In this document: positions 17,897 to 27,268 of the stretch, piece by piece
Numbering within the stretch: position 1 is the first letter of the stretch
How the letters are laid out: the number at the start of each line of letters is the position of its first letter
Program-made: the position numbers and the translations under genes
Notes under the pieces: generated by a model
What the model saw: only the letters and a program-made list of their open reading frames with translations
The model's database searches: none
What the model was told of the DNA's origin: nothing
Assembly: GCA_903896015.1 (NCBI GenBank)
Contig: CAITWF010000027.1
Location: forward strand, 84,343-148,342
Length of the DNA: 64,000 bases
Direction: 5' to 3'
Source of the DNA: an uncultured Opitutia bacterium
GTDB taxonomy: Bacteria > Verrucomicrobiota > Verrucomicrobiia > Opitutales > Opitutaceae

Positions 17897-19657
17897 TCAA
17901 CGGCGCGCCGCAAAGACATGCTCGACCTCTTCGCGCGAACGCGTGTTCAGCACGTGCGCCTTCGTCAGCCAACCCTTGCGCGCCGCATTTATCCCCGCCC
18001 GCACGTGCTCCAATCCCGCCGTCTCGTGCGCATCGGGATTGATCGCGCACATCAGGCCGCGTTCGGCGGCTTTCCGCCAGTGACGCCAGTCCATGTCGAG
18101 CCGCCAGGGGCTCGCGTTCAACTCGATGATCACGCGGTTCGCGATCGCCGCGTCGATCACTTTCCCGGCGTCGACCTTGTAGCCTTCGCGCCGCAGCAAG
18201 AGCCGCCCCGTAAGATGCCCGAGCATCGTCGTATGCGAATTTTCGATCGCGCGAATGATCCGCGCCGTCATCGTCGCTTCGTCTTGCGTGAAGACATTGT
18301 GCACCGATGCGACGACGTAGTCGAGCTGCGCCAGCAGCGCGTCATCGAAGTCGAGCTGCCCGTCGGGCAGGATGTCGCACTCGGTGCCCGAGAAAACGTG
18401 TGTCGTGAATTTCTTCGACGCGTTGAGCGCCTTGATCTCTGCGATCTGTTTCTCCAGCCGCTCCTCGCTCAGGCCCTTCGCCTGGAAACTCGACTTCGAG
18501 TGATCGGCCACGCCGAAATACTCCCAGCCGAGCGCCTGCGCCGCGGCCGTCATCTCGGCGAGTGTGTTGCGACCATCCGACGCCGTCGTGTGGTTGTGCC
18601 ACGCCCCACGCACATCTTTCAGCTCGATCAAGTGCGGCAACTCTCCCCGCTCCGCCGCCTCGATTTCGCCTAGCCCTTCGCGCAATTCGGGCGGAATGAA
18701 CGTCAGCCCGAGCGCCGCGAACAACTCCACCTCGGTATTCGCCGCGGTGCGCAGCGCGTTGTTTTCCGCTTTCTCCTTCGCCGTGCCCTCGCCCTCCGCC
18801 GGCACGAGGCCCCATTCGCTCATCGACAGCCCGCGCGCGAGTGCGCGCTGCCGCATCTGGACGTTGTGATCCTTCGAGCCCGTGAAGTGGTGCAGCGCAA
18901 AGACAAATTGATCCTCCGGCACGATCCGCAGATCGGCCTGCAACCCGCTCTCGAAGCGCACGCTGGCCTTGGTCTTGCCCTGCGCTGTGACCTCTTTCAC
19001 GCCTGGCATCGCGACAAACCACTGCACGATCGGTTCAAACTCCGTCGCCGCCACCAGAAAATCTAGATCGCCGATCGTGTCCGCGCCGCGGCGCAGACTT
19101 CCCGCGGCTTCCGCCCGCTGCACCTGCTGGAGCGCCCGCAATCCCGCGACGATTGGCTGCGCAACCTCCCACGCGTCCCACCACAAGTGCCGCCGGCAAT
19201 ACGCCTCGCGGTTCTTGATCCCGGCGAGAATTTTTTCCTGGGTCTTTTCGCCGAAGCCATCGAGTCCGGCGACCTTGCCCGCGTGGCACGCCTCCGTGAG
19301 CGCCGCGATGCTCGTGACGCCCAGCTGCTTTTTCAGCACGATGATTTTTTTCGGACCAAGCCCGGGAATATGCAGCATCTCCGCCAACCCGGGCTCGATC
19401 GACGCCTTCAACTTTTCGAAATACTCCAGCTTTCCCGTCGTATGCAGCTCGGTGATCTTTTGCACGAGCGCCTCGCCAAATCCCTTGATCGTTCCAAGTT
19501 TTCCCTCGGCGATCAGCCGGCTCAACTCCGCCTCCTCGACTGCTTCGAGCGCCCGCGCGCCGGTCTGGTAGGCGCGGACCTTGAACGGATTCTCGCCCTG
19601 CAACTCCAGCAGCGTGCCGATCTCGTTCAGCACGTCGGCGATTTCATTTTTGGTCAT
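17897..19657 (-). CDS. polX: PolX-type DNA polymerase with PHP 3'-5' exonuclease domain
   Basis: A 586-residue family X polymerase for gap filling in DNA repair. The N-terminal 8-kDa and helix-hairpin-helix regions include IPGLGPKKI and LDGFGEKTQ. The polymerase centre has TIGDLDFLV, with the two metal-binding aspartates, and a third Asp in QADLRIV. The C-terminal PHP domain starts at about residue 337 with [10 protein letters not shown] (the HxH metal site), GVADHSKS and the late NPDAH. All metal ligands I can check are present, so both activities should be intact. Divergent from the thioesterase gene, with a 49-base gap. Confidence 0.92.
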   Translation of the reverse strand: MTKNEIADVLNEIGTLLELQGENPFKVRAYQTGARALEAVEEAELSRLIAEGKLGTIKGFGEALVQKITELHTTGKLEYFEKLKASIEPGLAEMLHIPGLGPKKIIVLKKQLGVTSIAALTEACHAGKVAGLDGFGEKTQEKILAGIKNREAYCRRHLWWDAWEVAQPIVAGLRALQQVQRAEAAGSLRRGADTIGDLDFLVAATEFEPIVQWFVAMPGVKEVTAQGKTKASVRFESGLQADLRIVPEDQFVFALHHFTGSKDHNVQMRQRALARGLSMSEWGLVPAEGEGTAKEKAENNALRTAANTEVELFAALGLTFIPPELREGLGEIEAAERGELPHLIELKDVRGAWHNHTTASDGRNTLAEMTAAAQALGWEYFGVADHSKSSFQAKGLSEERLEKQIAEIKALNASKKFTTHVFSGTECDILPDGQLDFDDALLAQLDYVVASVHNVFTQDEATMTARIIRAIENSHTTMLGHLTGRLLLRREGYKVDAGKVIDAAIANRVIIELNASPWRLDMDWRHWRKAAERGLMCAINPDAHETAGLEHVRAGINAARKGWLTKAHVLNTRSREEVEHVFAARR

Positions 19658-19667
19658 CCCGCAGAAT

Positions 19668-19700
19668 TAAATCGAAAATCTAAAATCCCAAATCGAAAAT
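19668..19700. repeat. AT-rich AAAATC repeat before the thioesterase gene
   Basis: An AT-rich run of near-repeats (ATCGAAAATCTAAAATC at 19671-19687, then AAATCGAAAAT) in a GC-rich setting, between the divergent polX and thioesterase genes. A closely related run (14 of 16 matching bases over the first part) lies inside menE at 21607-21641 on the opposite strand. It could serve as promoter spacer, but its presence in a coding region argues for a dispersed element. Confidence 0.5.
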
Positions 19701-19706
19701 GGCGCC

Positions 19707-20114
19707 ATGCCCTTCGTCCACGAACGCACAGTGCGCCTCGCCGACACCGACGCCGCGGGCGTCGTTTTCTTCGCGCGCACCCTCGCGATCTGCCACGAGG
19801 CCTACGAAGCATCCCTCGCCGCCGCCGGCATCGATCTCAACGAACTGCTCGGCGGCAACGGCATCGTCGTCCCGATTTCCCGCAGCGAAGCCGACTACAA
19901 GCGCCCGCTGCGTCCCGGTGAAAAGCTCCGAGTCACCGTCGCGCCCGTGCTCGTTTCGGAAAACACCTTCGCGATCCGCTACGAAATTTTTAAGCTCGGC
20001 CCGCCGGAGAAACTCGCCGCGATCGTGCGCACCGAGCACGTTTGCACGGCGCCCGCCAAACGCGAACGCGCCCCGCTTCCGCCCGCCGTGCGTGCGTGGG
20101 TGCAGGCCGGCTAG
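19707..20114 (+). CDS. Hotdog-fold acyl-CoA thioesterase, probably DHNA-CoA hydrolase
   Basis: A 135-residue hotdog thioesterase of the 4-hydroxybenzoyl-CoA/YbgC type. The catalytic motif is DTDAAGVVFFARTLAICHEAY, with the nucleophilic Asp in the first third. Because menE and menC lie within 3 kb, hydrolysis of 1,4-dihydroxy-2-naphthoyl-CoA in menaquinone synthesis is the likely role, although menE/menC are on the other strand. The ATG at 19707 is the only in-frame start near the conserved HERTVRLADTD. Its stop TAG overlaps the convergent cupin gene's stop by four bases. Confidence 0.78.
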   Translation: MPFVHERTVRLADTDAAGVVFFARTLAICHEAYEASLAAAGIDLNELLGGNGIVVPISRSEADYKRPLRPGEKLRVTVAPVLVSENTFAIRYEIFKLGPPEKLAAIVRTEHVCTAPAKRERAPLPPAVRAWVQAG

Positions 20115-20566
20115 TTCTTCGCCGGCGCCGGCTGCGCGCGAATTGAAATCACCACATAGGTCGCAGGCGTCGCGCCCACGTTTTTGATCGCGACCGAATC
20201 CTTCGGCGCGAAATAGAATACCGAGCCCGGCCCGATCGTCTGGTGGCGATTGTTCATCCAGACTTCCACGGTGCCCTCCTTGACGATGGTCAACTCCTCG
20301 ACTAGGCCATTCGTGTTGTGCGGATGCGCCGCGCCGGAGGTCTCGCCCACTTTCAACGTCGTGACGTGGCACTCGAGATTCGCGAGCGACGCCGTCGGAT
20401 TGTCGAACACCGCTCGCCGCTCGCCACTCGGCCGCGTTTCGCTTTTCAGATCATTCCAGTCGAACACCGTCGACTCTGTCATTTTCGCCTTCGGCTCAGT
20501 CGCTGTCTGGGCGAAACCGATCGAGGCGATGCAAAGCAAACCAAGCACATCTGCGGGGATTTTCAT
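20111..20566 (-). CDS. Secreted cupin-domain protein
   Basis: A 151-residue single-cupin protein. A short signal peptide (MKIPADVLGLLCIASIGFAQ) is followed by a jelly-roll domain with AAHPHNTNGLVEELTIVKEG, where two histidines and a glutamate form the usual metal site, and GSVFYFAPKDSV as second motif. Its function cannot be assigned. The ATG at 20566 is chosen because a signal peptide begins there; the longer frame to 20791 would overlap menE. It sits between two menaquinone-type genes but has no evident link to that pathway. Confidence 0.75.
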   Translation of the reverse strand: MKIPADVLGLLCIASIGFAQTATEPKAKMTESTVFDWNDLKSETRPSGERRAVFDNPTASLANLECHVTTLKVGETSGAAHPHNTNGLVEELTIVKEGTVEVWMNNRHQTIGPGSVFYFAPKDSVAIKNVGATPATYVVISIRAQPAPAKN

Positions 20567-20613
20567 GGGACCAAAGGCATGGGCGAACGCCCGCGCCGCC
20601 GCAATGCCACACG

Positions 20614-21765
20614 TTAGCCGCGGGCGAGCGCCGCCGCACGTAGCGCTGCGCGATTCACCTTGCCCTGTGCATTCCGCGGCCACTCCGCGATCGCGACGAA
20701 ACGCTTCGGCCGTTGGTAGCGCGTCAGGCTCGTCGCGATCGCTCGCTTCACCCGCCGGAGATCGGGTCGCGTTTTTCCCGCTGGGTAACACGCCACGACG
20801 CGCTCACCCCACTCCGCGTCCGGCAAACCGATCACGGCCACGTCGGCAAACTCTCCCGTCGCACGCAACGCGGCTTCAATCTCGGCGGGCTGCACTTTTT
20901 TTCCGCCGGTGATCATCACCGCGTCGCGCCGGCCGCGCACCGTCAGAAAACCCCGTACGTCGATGACGCCAAGATCTTCCGTCGCAAAACTGCGCACTCG
21001 CTTTATCAGAGGCAAATATCCGCGAAAGACCGATTCGCCAGAGATCGTCACGACTCCGCTGCCCCCGATCGTCACGCGTGCGTGCGGCAGTGCTCGGCCG
21101 GAGCTGCGCTCGCCCGCCAGAAATTCCTCCGGGCGCAATGCCGTCACCATCGCCGCCGTTTCCGTCATGCCATAGCTGAGGGCGACACGGAGTTTCGCGC
21201 GCGCCGCCGCGTCGAGCAGCCCGGGCCACGCCGGTCCTCCGCCGACAAAAATGATCTTAAAGCCGCGCAGCCAGTTGACCGCCGAGCGCGATTTCAGCAG
21301 CCGTTGGAGTTGCGTCGGCACCAGCGAAATCACCCATGGACCGCGTAGCCGCGGCAGCTCCGGCCGCCGCCCCGCCTCGATCTGCTTCCAGCCCCACGCG
21401 AGATGAATACCGCCGGTCGCCGCACAACGCACGCGCGCCATCAGGCCGCTCACGTGATGCGCCGGCAGCACGCCGACGGCATTCACGCGGCCGAGATCGA
21501 AGTGCGCGCAGAATCCGCGCACGGCGGCCATGAGGGTTTTCTCGTCGTGCCGCGCAAACTTGATTCCGCCGCTCGTTCCCCCGGTCGGCAGACACAACCA
21601 GCCATTCCGGATTTTCAATTTTGGATTTTCGACTTTGGATTGCAGCTTTGTCACCTGCGCGCGTTGCGCCTCACTCCACTGCGGGTCGCAGAGAAAAACA
21701 AAGCCGCCACGCTCTTCGGCGCAGCCGGTCGCCCTGACGAGTTCTTTCAGCTCAGCGCGCTCCAT
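20614..21765 (-). CDS. menE: o-Succinylbenzoate-CoA ligase, short form, with repeat-derived insert
   Basis: Adenylate-forming enzyme activating o-succinylbenzoate with CoA for menaquinone synthesis. It is 383 residues, shorter than the usual 450-490, with loss mainly in the N-terminal lobe. The P-loop LPTGGTSGG, the YGMTETAAM motif and the C-terminal GKVNRAAL with its lysine are present. Residues about 42-53 (QSKVENPKLKIR) are encoded by an AT-rich repeat also found at 19.7 kb. The start at 21765 overlaps the end of menC by 19 bases, giving a menC-menE operon. Confidence 0.87.
   Translation of the reverse strand: MERAELKELVRATGCAEERGGFVFLCDPQWSEAQRAQVTKLQSKVENPKLKIRNGWLCLPTGGTSGGIKFARHDEKTLMAAVRGFCAHFDLGRVNAVGVLPAHHVSGLMARVRCAATGGIHLAWGWKQIEAGRRPELPRLRGPWVISLVPTQLQRLLKSRSAVNWLRGFKIIFVGGGPAWPGLLDAAARAKLRVALSYGMTETAAMVTALRPEEFLAGERSSGRALPHARVTIGGSGVVTISGESVFRGYLPLIKRVRSFATEDLGVIDVRGFLTVRGRRDAVMITGGKKVQPAEIEAALRATGEFADVAVIGLPDAEWGERVVACYPAGKTRPDLRRVKRAIATSLTRYQRPKRFVAIAEWPRNAQGKVNRAALRAAALARG
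21607..21641. repeat. AT-rich AAAATC repeat inside menE coding sequence
   Basis: On the minus strand this reads TCGAAAATCCAAAATTGAAA followed by ATCCGG. It matches the run at 19671-19687 at 14 of 16 bases from TCGAAAATC onward. It is translated in frame within menE and adds a Lys/Asn-rich loop just before the ATP-binding loop. Confidence 0.5.
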
Positions 21766-22763
21766 ACAGCATCCCCATCGAGTCGATCGACATCGTCCCT
21801 GCGAAGAAAGGGCGTCGCATACGGGCCGTCGAAGCGCGCATCGGCAAACAACGGCCACACGCCGAAGCCCAGCGCGCGTTTTTCGCCCGGCCAGGCAAAC
21901 GCCACACGCAGCGCCGCCCGCGCGCCGATTGCCGTCTCCAGCGCCGAGGAAAACACCACATCCGCCTTCGCGCAGGCGAGCGCTTTGATCGCACCCGCCG
22001 CGTCACCCAGCAAACTCGGCTTCACGATCCAAACGCCCGGCCAGCCCGCACCGATCCAGCGCTCGATGTCGCCATCACTCGCGATCGATTCGTCGAGCGC
22101 GAGCGGCGTCGGCCAGTCGTGCGCGAGCCCGAGCAACACGTCGGCCGCACCTTTCGCTTCCACCGCAATCGGTTGCTCGATGAATTCGACCGGCCGCTCC
22201 GCACAGCACTCCAGCCACCGCTCCGCCTTGCGCCGCTCCCACGCGCCGTTCGCGTCGAGCCGCAGCTTTGCGCCGTTGGGCAGTGCCGCGCAGACGTCGT
22301 CGAGCAACGCGAGCTCATCGGCCAAATCTCCCACGCCTACTTTCCACTTAAAAACACGAAAGCCCATCTCCGCCTTCGGCGAAATCGCGGCGAGCACCGC
22401 GCGACCCGCCGGCAGAACCGCCGCGACCCCGAGCGTTTTCGCATGGGTTGCTCCGTCCTTGTCGCCCGTCTGATCGCGCCGAGCCGTCGCGAGCGCGTTT
22501 TTTAAACACCTTAGCCGCGCTGGCACGGCGTTCAGCCGCGCATCGTCGATGTTCACACTGAGTTCACGACACGCCGCTTCCGCCTCGTCCGCCGTCTCCG
22601 TGCCGAACCACGGAATCACCGCCGCCTCGCCGAAACCCACCACACCGGTCTCGCTCTGCAGTCGCACGATCACGCCCTCGCGCTCCGCCCACGCGCCGTG
22701 AGCCGTGCGCACCGGGGCGCGGAACGGCAGCCGGTAGCGCCGCGATTCGAGACGATACTTCAT
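21747..22763 (-). CDS. menC: o-Succinylbenzoate synthase
   Basis: Enolase-superfamily enzyme dehydrating SHCHC to o-succinylbenzoate in menaquinone synthesis. 338 residues. The KxK catalytic motif (FKWKVG), the metal ligands in LRLDANGAW, EQPIA and LALDES, and the second lysine in WIVKPSLLG are all visible in the right order. The start MKYRLESRRYRLPF at 22763 matches the family's N-terminal capping domain; the longer frame to 22820 is rejected. It is first in a menC-menE operon; menF, menD, menB and menA are not in the window. Confidence 0.92.
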   Translation of the reverse strand: MKYRLESRRYRLPFRAPVRTAHGAWAEREGVIVRLQSETGVVGFGEAAVIPWFGTETADEAEAACRELSVNIDDARLNAVPARLRCLKNALATARRDQTGDKDGATHAKTLGVAAVLPAGRAVLAAISPKAEMGFRVFKWKVGVGDLADELALLDDVCAALPNGAKLRLDANGAWERRKAERWLECCAERPVEFIEQPIAVEAKGAADVLLGLAHDWPTPLALDESIASDGDIERWIGAGWPGVWIVKPSLLGDAAGAIKALACAKADVVFSSALETAIGARAALRVAFAWPGEKRALGFGVWPLFADARFDGPYATPFLRRDDVDRLDGDAVWSALS

Positions 22764-22886
22764 TTCGCCAATCTGACCGCTAACCAAAGGGGGCCAAGCC
22801 CGATCACGACCGCTCGCCAATTTTTGACCGAGACCAAGCGGAGCTAATAGTTCGCCCGCGATCTCACCTTTCGCTGCCGCTTCGCT

Positions 22887-22913
22887 TAAATCGGACGTGT
22901 TCCGTCCGACTAT
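22887..22913 (+). promoter_or_regulatory. Possible sigma-28-like promoter overlapping a hairpin, upstream of chemoreceptor
   Basis: TAAA (22887-22890) is followed after 14 bases by TCCGACTA, resembling the flagellar sigma factor pattern TAAA-N15-GCCGATAA, about 60 bases before the receptor start. The spacer contains a 7-bp inverted repeat, TCGGACG (22891-22897) and CGTCCGA (22903-22909). Chemoreceptor genes are classic targets of this sigma factor, but the match is imperfect. Confidence 0.3.
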
Positions 22914-22970
22914 TTCTGCACGGCACTGCGCCCAGTCGCTTCCCGCAGCTTGGGACGCTACCCCACTCTT

Positions 22971-24488
22971 ATGCAGCTATCACTTCGAGTCCGCTTTCTC
23001 GTGCTCATCGGCGTGCTTTGCGCCGTGGCCGGAACATTCGGCGTCGCCTCGTTCTACCTTAACTACACCTCCCAAAACCGGGCGCGCGAACTCGACACCT
23101 CCGCGCGCGCGTTGCGCCAACACATGGAGGGCGACATGCTGCATGATGCGCTCCGCGGCGAAGTTTATGCCGCGCTCGTCCTGGCGGCAGACCCCAAGTC
23201 GCCGCGCCGGGACACCCTCCAATCGGAAGTGAAGCACGACGCCGCTGAATTCCGCGCCCAACTCGCCGCCAATCTCAAACTCGATCTCAAGCCGGCTCGG
23301 CTGAGCGGATTCGAAGCGCTGCGCACCCCGATCGACGAGTACTGCAGCCTTTGCGAAGAGCTCGTGGAACTGGCGTTCACGGATGCCGCAGCTGCACGCG
23401 CTCGCCTGCCGCAACTCGAGGAGTCGTTTCAAAAACTTGAGGAGCTACAGGACAAAGTCAGCGAGGCCCTCCTCGCCGACGACACCGAGGCCCGCGAAGC
23501 GACCCGTACCGCCGGCGTCCTGTTTTTGCGCGTGCTTGTCGTCACCTTCACCGTCGCCGGCGGCATCTACGCCTTCCTCATCTACAAGCTCGAATGGGTC
23601 ACCCGCTGCCTGCAAAGCGTACTAAAGGAACTCGATCGCGCGACCAAAGGCACCCTGTCCCGCGCCAACCTCCTCGCCGACATGAGCGGCACGTTGGCCA
23701 ACGGCTCCTCCCAACAGGCTGAGTCGCTCCAAACCAGCAGCTCTTCCCTGACGCAGATGGCGGCGATGACCAAGCGCTCCGCCGAACACGCGCGTTCCGC
23801 CAAGGAACTCGCCAACCGCACCCGCCTTTCCGCCGACTCCTCCATCTCGGACATGCGCGCGATGCAGCAAGCCATGGATGGCATCCATGAATCGAGCGTC
23901 CAAATCGCCAAAATCACCCAAGCGATCGACGAGATCGCCTTCCAAACCAACATCCTCGCCCTCAACGCCGCCGTCGAGGCCGCGCGCGCCGGCGAAGCGG
24001 GACTTGGATTTGCCGTCGTCGCCGAGGAAGTGCGCAACCTCGCCCAACGCAGCGCCCAGTCCGCCCGCGAAACAACCCGCCAGATCACCGAGGCCACCAC
24101 GCGTAGTGCCGACGGCAAACGCCTCAGCAAAAACGTCGCCGACAGCCTCGACGGCATGGCCCGGCTCACCTCCGATCTCGACCGCGTGATCGGAGAGATC
24201 GCCACCGCTGCCGCCGAACAAAGCGAAGGCATCGCCCAAGTCACCGGCGCCGTCGGTGAAATCGATCAGGTCACGCAGACTAACGCGTCCCACGCTGCCA
24301 ACGTCACCAATCTCGTGTCGCAGTTGCGCGAACAGGCCCAGCAGTTGCAGCACCCGATCTCGCTGATCGTCTCCCTGCTCTACGATCGGCCGGTGCGCGA
24401 GTTGAAGGCCGATGCTCCTCCCGCCCCGCCGGGGCGCCCTCGTGCCCCGGCCCGCACGAATCGCGAGATTGAATTTGCCGCGAACTAA
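22971..24488 (+). CDS. Methyl-accepting chemotaxis protein
   Basis: A 505-residue chemoreceptor. One membrane helix at about residues 7-28 is followed by a roughly 150-residue helical sensing region and a second membrane helix near 180-205, then a long coiled-coil signalling domain. The hairpin tip [20 protein letters not shown] and [17 protein letters not shown] are the CheA/CheW interaction region. No HAMP motif is obvious after the second helix. The ATG at 22971 is preferred over the TTG at 22950. No che genes are adjacent; the only other motility gene here is the flagellin at 34 kb. Confidence 0.93.
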   Translation: MQLSLRVRFLVLIGVLCAVAGTFGVASFYLNYTSQNRARELDTSARALRQHMEGDMLHDALRGEVYAALVLAADPKSPRRDTLQSEVKHDAAEFRAQLAANLKLDLKPARLSGFEALRTPIDEYCSLCEELVELAFTDAAAARARLPQLEESFQKLEELQDKVSEALLADDTEAREATRTAGVLFLRVLVVTFTVAGGIYAFLIYKLEWVTRCLQSVLKELDRATKGTLSRANLLADMSGTLANGSSQQAESLQTSSSSLTQMAAMTKRSAEHARSAKELANRTRLSADSSISDMRAMQQAMDGIHESSVQIAKITQAIDEIAFQTNILALNAAVEAARAGEAGLGFAVVAEEVRNLAQRSAQSARETTRQITEATTRSADGKRLSKNVADSLDGMARLTSDLDRVIGEIATAAAEQSEGIAQVTGAVGEIDQVTQTNASHAANVTNLVSQLREQAQQLQHPISLIVSLLYDRPVRELKADAPPAPPGRPRAPARTNREIEFAAN

Positions 24489-24579
24489 CCGCCTCGGCGG
24501 GCGCTCCCCGCGACGTGCGCAAACCCGCACGCTGACGGAAAATTCGGTTGCGCTCCGCCAGTGAAGGCCTACCCCGTTC

Positions 24580-26172
24580 ATGGCAACTATGCCGAAGGTT
24601 GCCACGACTTCCACCGCCGCCGCAGACGCCGAATTTTATCTGCCCGCCGAAGCCTTTTTCCGCGCCAACCTGCCCACCGCGCTGACCTTCGACGACGTCT
24701 CTCTGGCGACACTCTACTCGGAAATCCTGCCGAAAGACGCCGACACCTCGACCGCACTCAGCGACGCACTCCGCCTCTCCATTCCGATCATTTCGTCGGA
24801 CATGGACACCGTAACCGAATCGCGCATGGCGATCGCGATGGCACTCAACGGCGGCCTCGGCCTGATTCATTACAACATGCCTGCCCGCGAGCAGGTGAAG
24901 GAAGTCGCCCGGGTGAAACGCCACATCCATGGGCTCATTCAGGATCCGATCACGGTCTCACCCAACCAGCATATCGCCGGTGTGCTCTCAATGATCGAGC
25001 AGCATCACTACGGCTTCCAAACGTTTCCCGTCGTCGACGATCAGGGCCATCTCATCGGCCTCCTGCCCGGATCGATTGTGAAGGAGCGCTACAAGGCGAA
25101 AAAGATCACCGAGGCGATGACGCCGCGCGCAAAACTCATCACCGTCAAGGAACGCGATCTCGGCAAGGACCCGATCAAATACGCCGACAAATTTTTCAGC
25201 GAAAATATCGGCATCAACAAAATGCTCGTCGTCGACGCGTCGGATCGCCTGCGCGGACTTGTCACGAGCACCGACGTCGAGCGCCTGATGGGCGAGGTGA
25301 AATCCCGCCGCAAGCCCGCCCGCGACGCCGAGATGCGCCTCGTCGTCGGCGCCGCGCTCTCGACGATCCGCCAGCCCAACGGCGAGCTCGATCGTGAAAA
25401 GATTCTGGAGCACGTCGGCCAGCTCGTCGCCGAGCAGGTCGACTGCGTCGCCGTCTCGACCGCGCACGGCCACACCGCCGGCGTCGGCGAGGTCGTGAAA
25501 CTCGTCCGCGGCCAGTTCAAGGATCTCACGATCATCGCGGGCAACGTCACGAGCGCATCTGGCGTCGAGTTCCTCGCCGTTTGCGGCGCCAACGCGATCA
25601 AGATCGGCCAGGGACCCGGATCGATTTGCACCACCCGCATCGTCGCGGGCGTTGGTATTCCGCAGCTCACCGCACTCCATGTCGCGAGCAGCACCGCGAA
25701 GAAAAAGGGTGTGAAGCTGCTCGCTGACGGCGGCATCACCAAGAGCGGTGACATTGTGAAAGCGCTGACTCTCGCCGACGCCGTGATCTGCGGCGGCCTC
25801 CTCGCTGGTTGCCGCGAAGCACCCGGCGAAATCATGGAGATCAGCGGGAAGATTTATAAACAATATCGCGGCATGGGCTCGCTCGCCGCGATGAAAGCCG
25901 GCAGCGCCGCACGCTACGGCCACAGCGCCAACGACAACTCGCGCAAGGTCGCCGCCGAGGGCATCGAGGCACTCAAGGAAGTGTCCGGCTCGGTCGATGA
26001 TGTGCTCTCGACACTCGTCGGCGGCGTGCAATCCGGCATGGGCTACCTCGGCGCCGCCAACCTCGGCGAACTCCGCACCAAGGCGCGCTACATCCGCGTC
26101 TCACCCGCCGGCCAGAAAGAAGCCGCCCCGCACGACGTGGTCGAGGTGTCGACGCGGACGAGCAACGCGTAG
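24580..26172 (+). CDS. guaB: IMP dehydrogenase, divergent at the AHG loop
   Basis: Oxidises IMP to XMP, the first committed step to GMP. 530 residues with a catalytic TIM barrel and an inserted pair of CBS domains (about 110-240). The active-site loop GPGSICTTR places the nucleophile at Cys350, the glycine-rich [12 protein letters not shown] and the flap residues Arg-Tyr (AARYGH) are present. The usual Asp-Thr/Ser-Ala-His-Gly loop reads STAHGH, so the Asp contacting the cofactor ribose is Ser293. The start at 24580 has GAAGG about 12 bases upstream; a second ATG at 24589 is possible. Confidence 0.92.
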   Translation: MATMPKVATTSTAAADAEFYLPAEAFFRANLPTALTFDDVSLATLYSEILPKDADTSTALSDALRLSIPIISSDMDTVTESRMAIAMALNGGLGLIHYNMPAREQVKEVARVKRHIHGLIQDPITVSPNQHIAGVLSMIEQHHYGFQTFPVVDDQGHLIGLLPGSIVKERYKAKKITEAMTPRAKLITVKERDLGKDPIKYADKFFSENIGINKMLVVDASDRLRGLVTSTDVERLMGEVKSRRKPARDAEMRLVVGAALSTIRQPNGELDREKILEHVGQLVAEQVDCVAVSTAHGHTAGVGEVVKLVRGQFKDLTIIAGNVTSASGVEFLAVCGANAIKIGQGPGSICTTRIVAGVGIPQLTALHVASSTAKKKGVKLLADGGITKSGDIVKALTLADAVICGGLLAGCREAPGEIMEISGKIYKQYRGMGSLAAMKAGSAARYGHSANDNSRKVAAEGIEALKEVSGSVDDVLSTLVGGVQSGMGYLGAANLGELRTKARYIRVSPAGQKEAAPHDVVEVSTRTSNA

Positions 26173-26278
26173 GCGCACGTGCCCGCGCCGGCGCCAGGCG
26201 GCGGACAAATTCGTGCTGCGCCACGCCGCAGCCGCATTTGAGTATTGGCTCAAGCGGTGCACCGCCTAGTTGTCTGCC

Positions 26279-27223
26279 ATGCCCCGTCCGCACGAGTCTG
26301 CCTCACTCACGCGTCGCAACTTCCTCGCGCTCTCCGGCACCGCCGCCGCTGCCGGCGCGCTATTGAGCCGCGGAATTGTTTCACCGGCGAACGCCGCCGA
26401 AACTCCCGCCGCTCCGCCACCACCGTCGTCAAAGAAATATCCCATCGGCCTCGAGCTCTATTCCGTGCGCGGCGAGCTCGCGAAGGATTTGCCCAACACG
26501 CTCCGCACCGTCGCGAAGATCGGTTACGAAGTCGTCGAGTTTTTCTCGCCGTACTTTGCCTGGACTTTTGCCTACGCCAAAGACGTCCGCCACCAGCTCG
26601 ACGATCTCGGCCTGCGCTGCCTCTCGACGCACAACAATTTTCCATCGCTCAATCCCGGCACCGAGACGATGGCCCGCGCGATCGAGCTCAACCAAATCCT
26701 CGGCACGCGCACGATCGTCATGGCCTCGCCGCCGCCGAACACCAAGACCGGCGACGATTGGAAACGCGTCTGCGCCCAGCTCACGACCTCCGTCGGACAG
26801 CTGAAAATCCACGGGCTCACCGCGGGATTTCACAATCATCGCATCGAGTGGACGCCGACCGCCGAAGGCCCGCGCGTGATGGACATCATCGCCGCGAACA
26901 CCCCGCCTGAGTTCGTCCTCCAGTTTGACGTCGGCACCTGCATGGAAGCCGGCGCCGATCCGATCGCGTGGATCAAGGCGAACCCCGGCCGGATCAAGAG
27001 CGTGCATCTCAAGGACTGGACGCCCGGCGACAAAAAGGACGAAAAAGCCTACCGCGTGCTTTTCGGCGAGGGCGTTTCGCCGTGGAAAGAAATTGTCGCA
27101 ACGGCCGAGGAGGTCGGCGGCGTCGAGTATTACCTGCTCGAACAGGAAGGCAGCCGCTTCTCCGAATTCGAGACGGCGCAACGGTGCCTCGACTCGTGGC
27201 GGGCGCTGCGGAAACCCGTTTAG
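26279..27223 (+). CDS. Tat-exported sugar phosphate isomerase/epimerase-like protein
   Basis: A 314-residue xylose-isomerase-like TIM barrel. The N terminus has a twin-arginine signal ([11 protein letters not shown], then a hydrophobic Ala-rich run). The mature part starts with [17 protein letters not shown] and has conserved HNHRIEW and [11 protein letters not shown] segments with metal-binding Glu, Asp and His residues, and VHLKDW near the end. The family acts on sugars or inositols, often with Gfo/Idh enzymes in Verrucomicrobiota and Planctomycetota. The ATG at 26279 is preferred to a TTG at 26270. The esterase gene follows 45 bases later. Confidence 0.82.
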   Translation: MPRPHESASLTRRNFLALSGTAAAAGALLSRGIVSPANAAETPAAPPPPSSKKYPIGLELYSVRGELAKDLPNTLRTVAKIGYEVVEFFSPYFAWTFAYAKDVRHQLDDLGLRCLSTHNNFPSLNPGTETMARAIELNQILGTRTIVMASPPPNTKTGDDWKRVCAQLTTSVGQLKIHGLTAGFHNHRIEWTPTAEGPRVMDIIAANTPPEFVLQFDVGTCMEAGADPIAWIKANPGRIKSVHLKDWTPGDKKDEKAYRVLFGEGVSPWKEIVATAEEVGGVEYYLLEQEGSRFSEFETAQRCLDSWRALRKPV

Positions 27224-27268
27224 GGAGGATGCTCGAAGATTTTTGCCCCGCCCCGCTTTCACGCCCCC

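Noticed and set aside
24988..26031. 347-codon minus-strand frame opposite guaB
   Set aside because: Shadow of guaB with His/Asp/Ala-rich composition.
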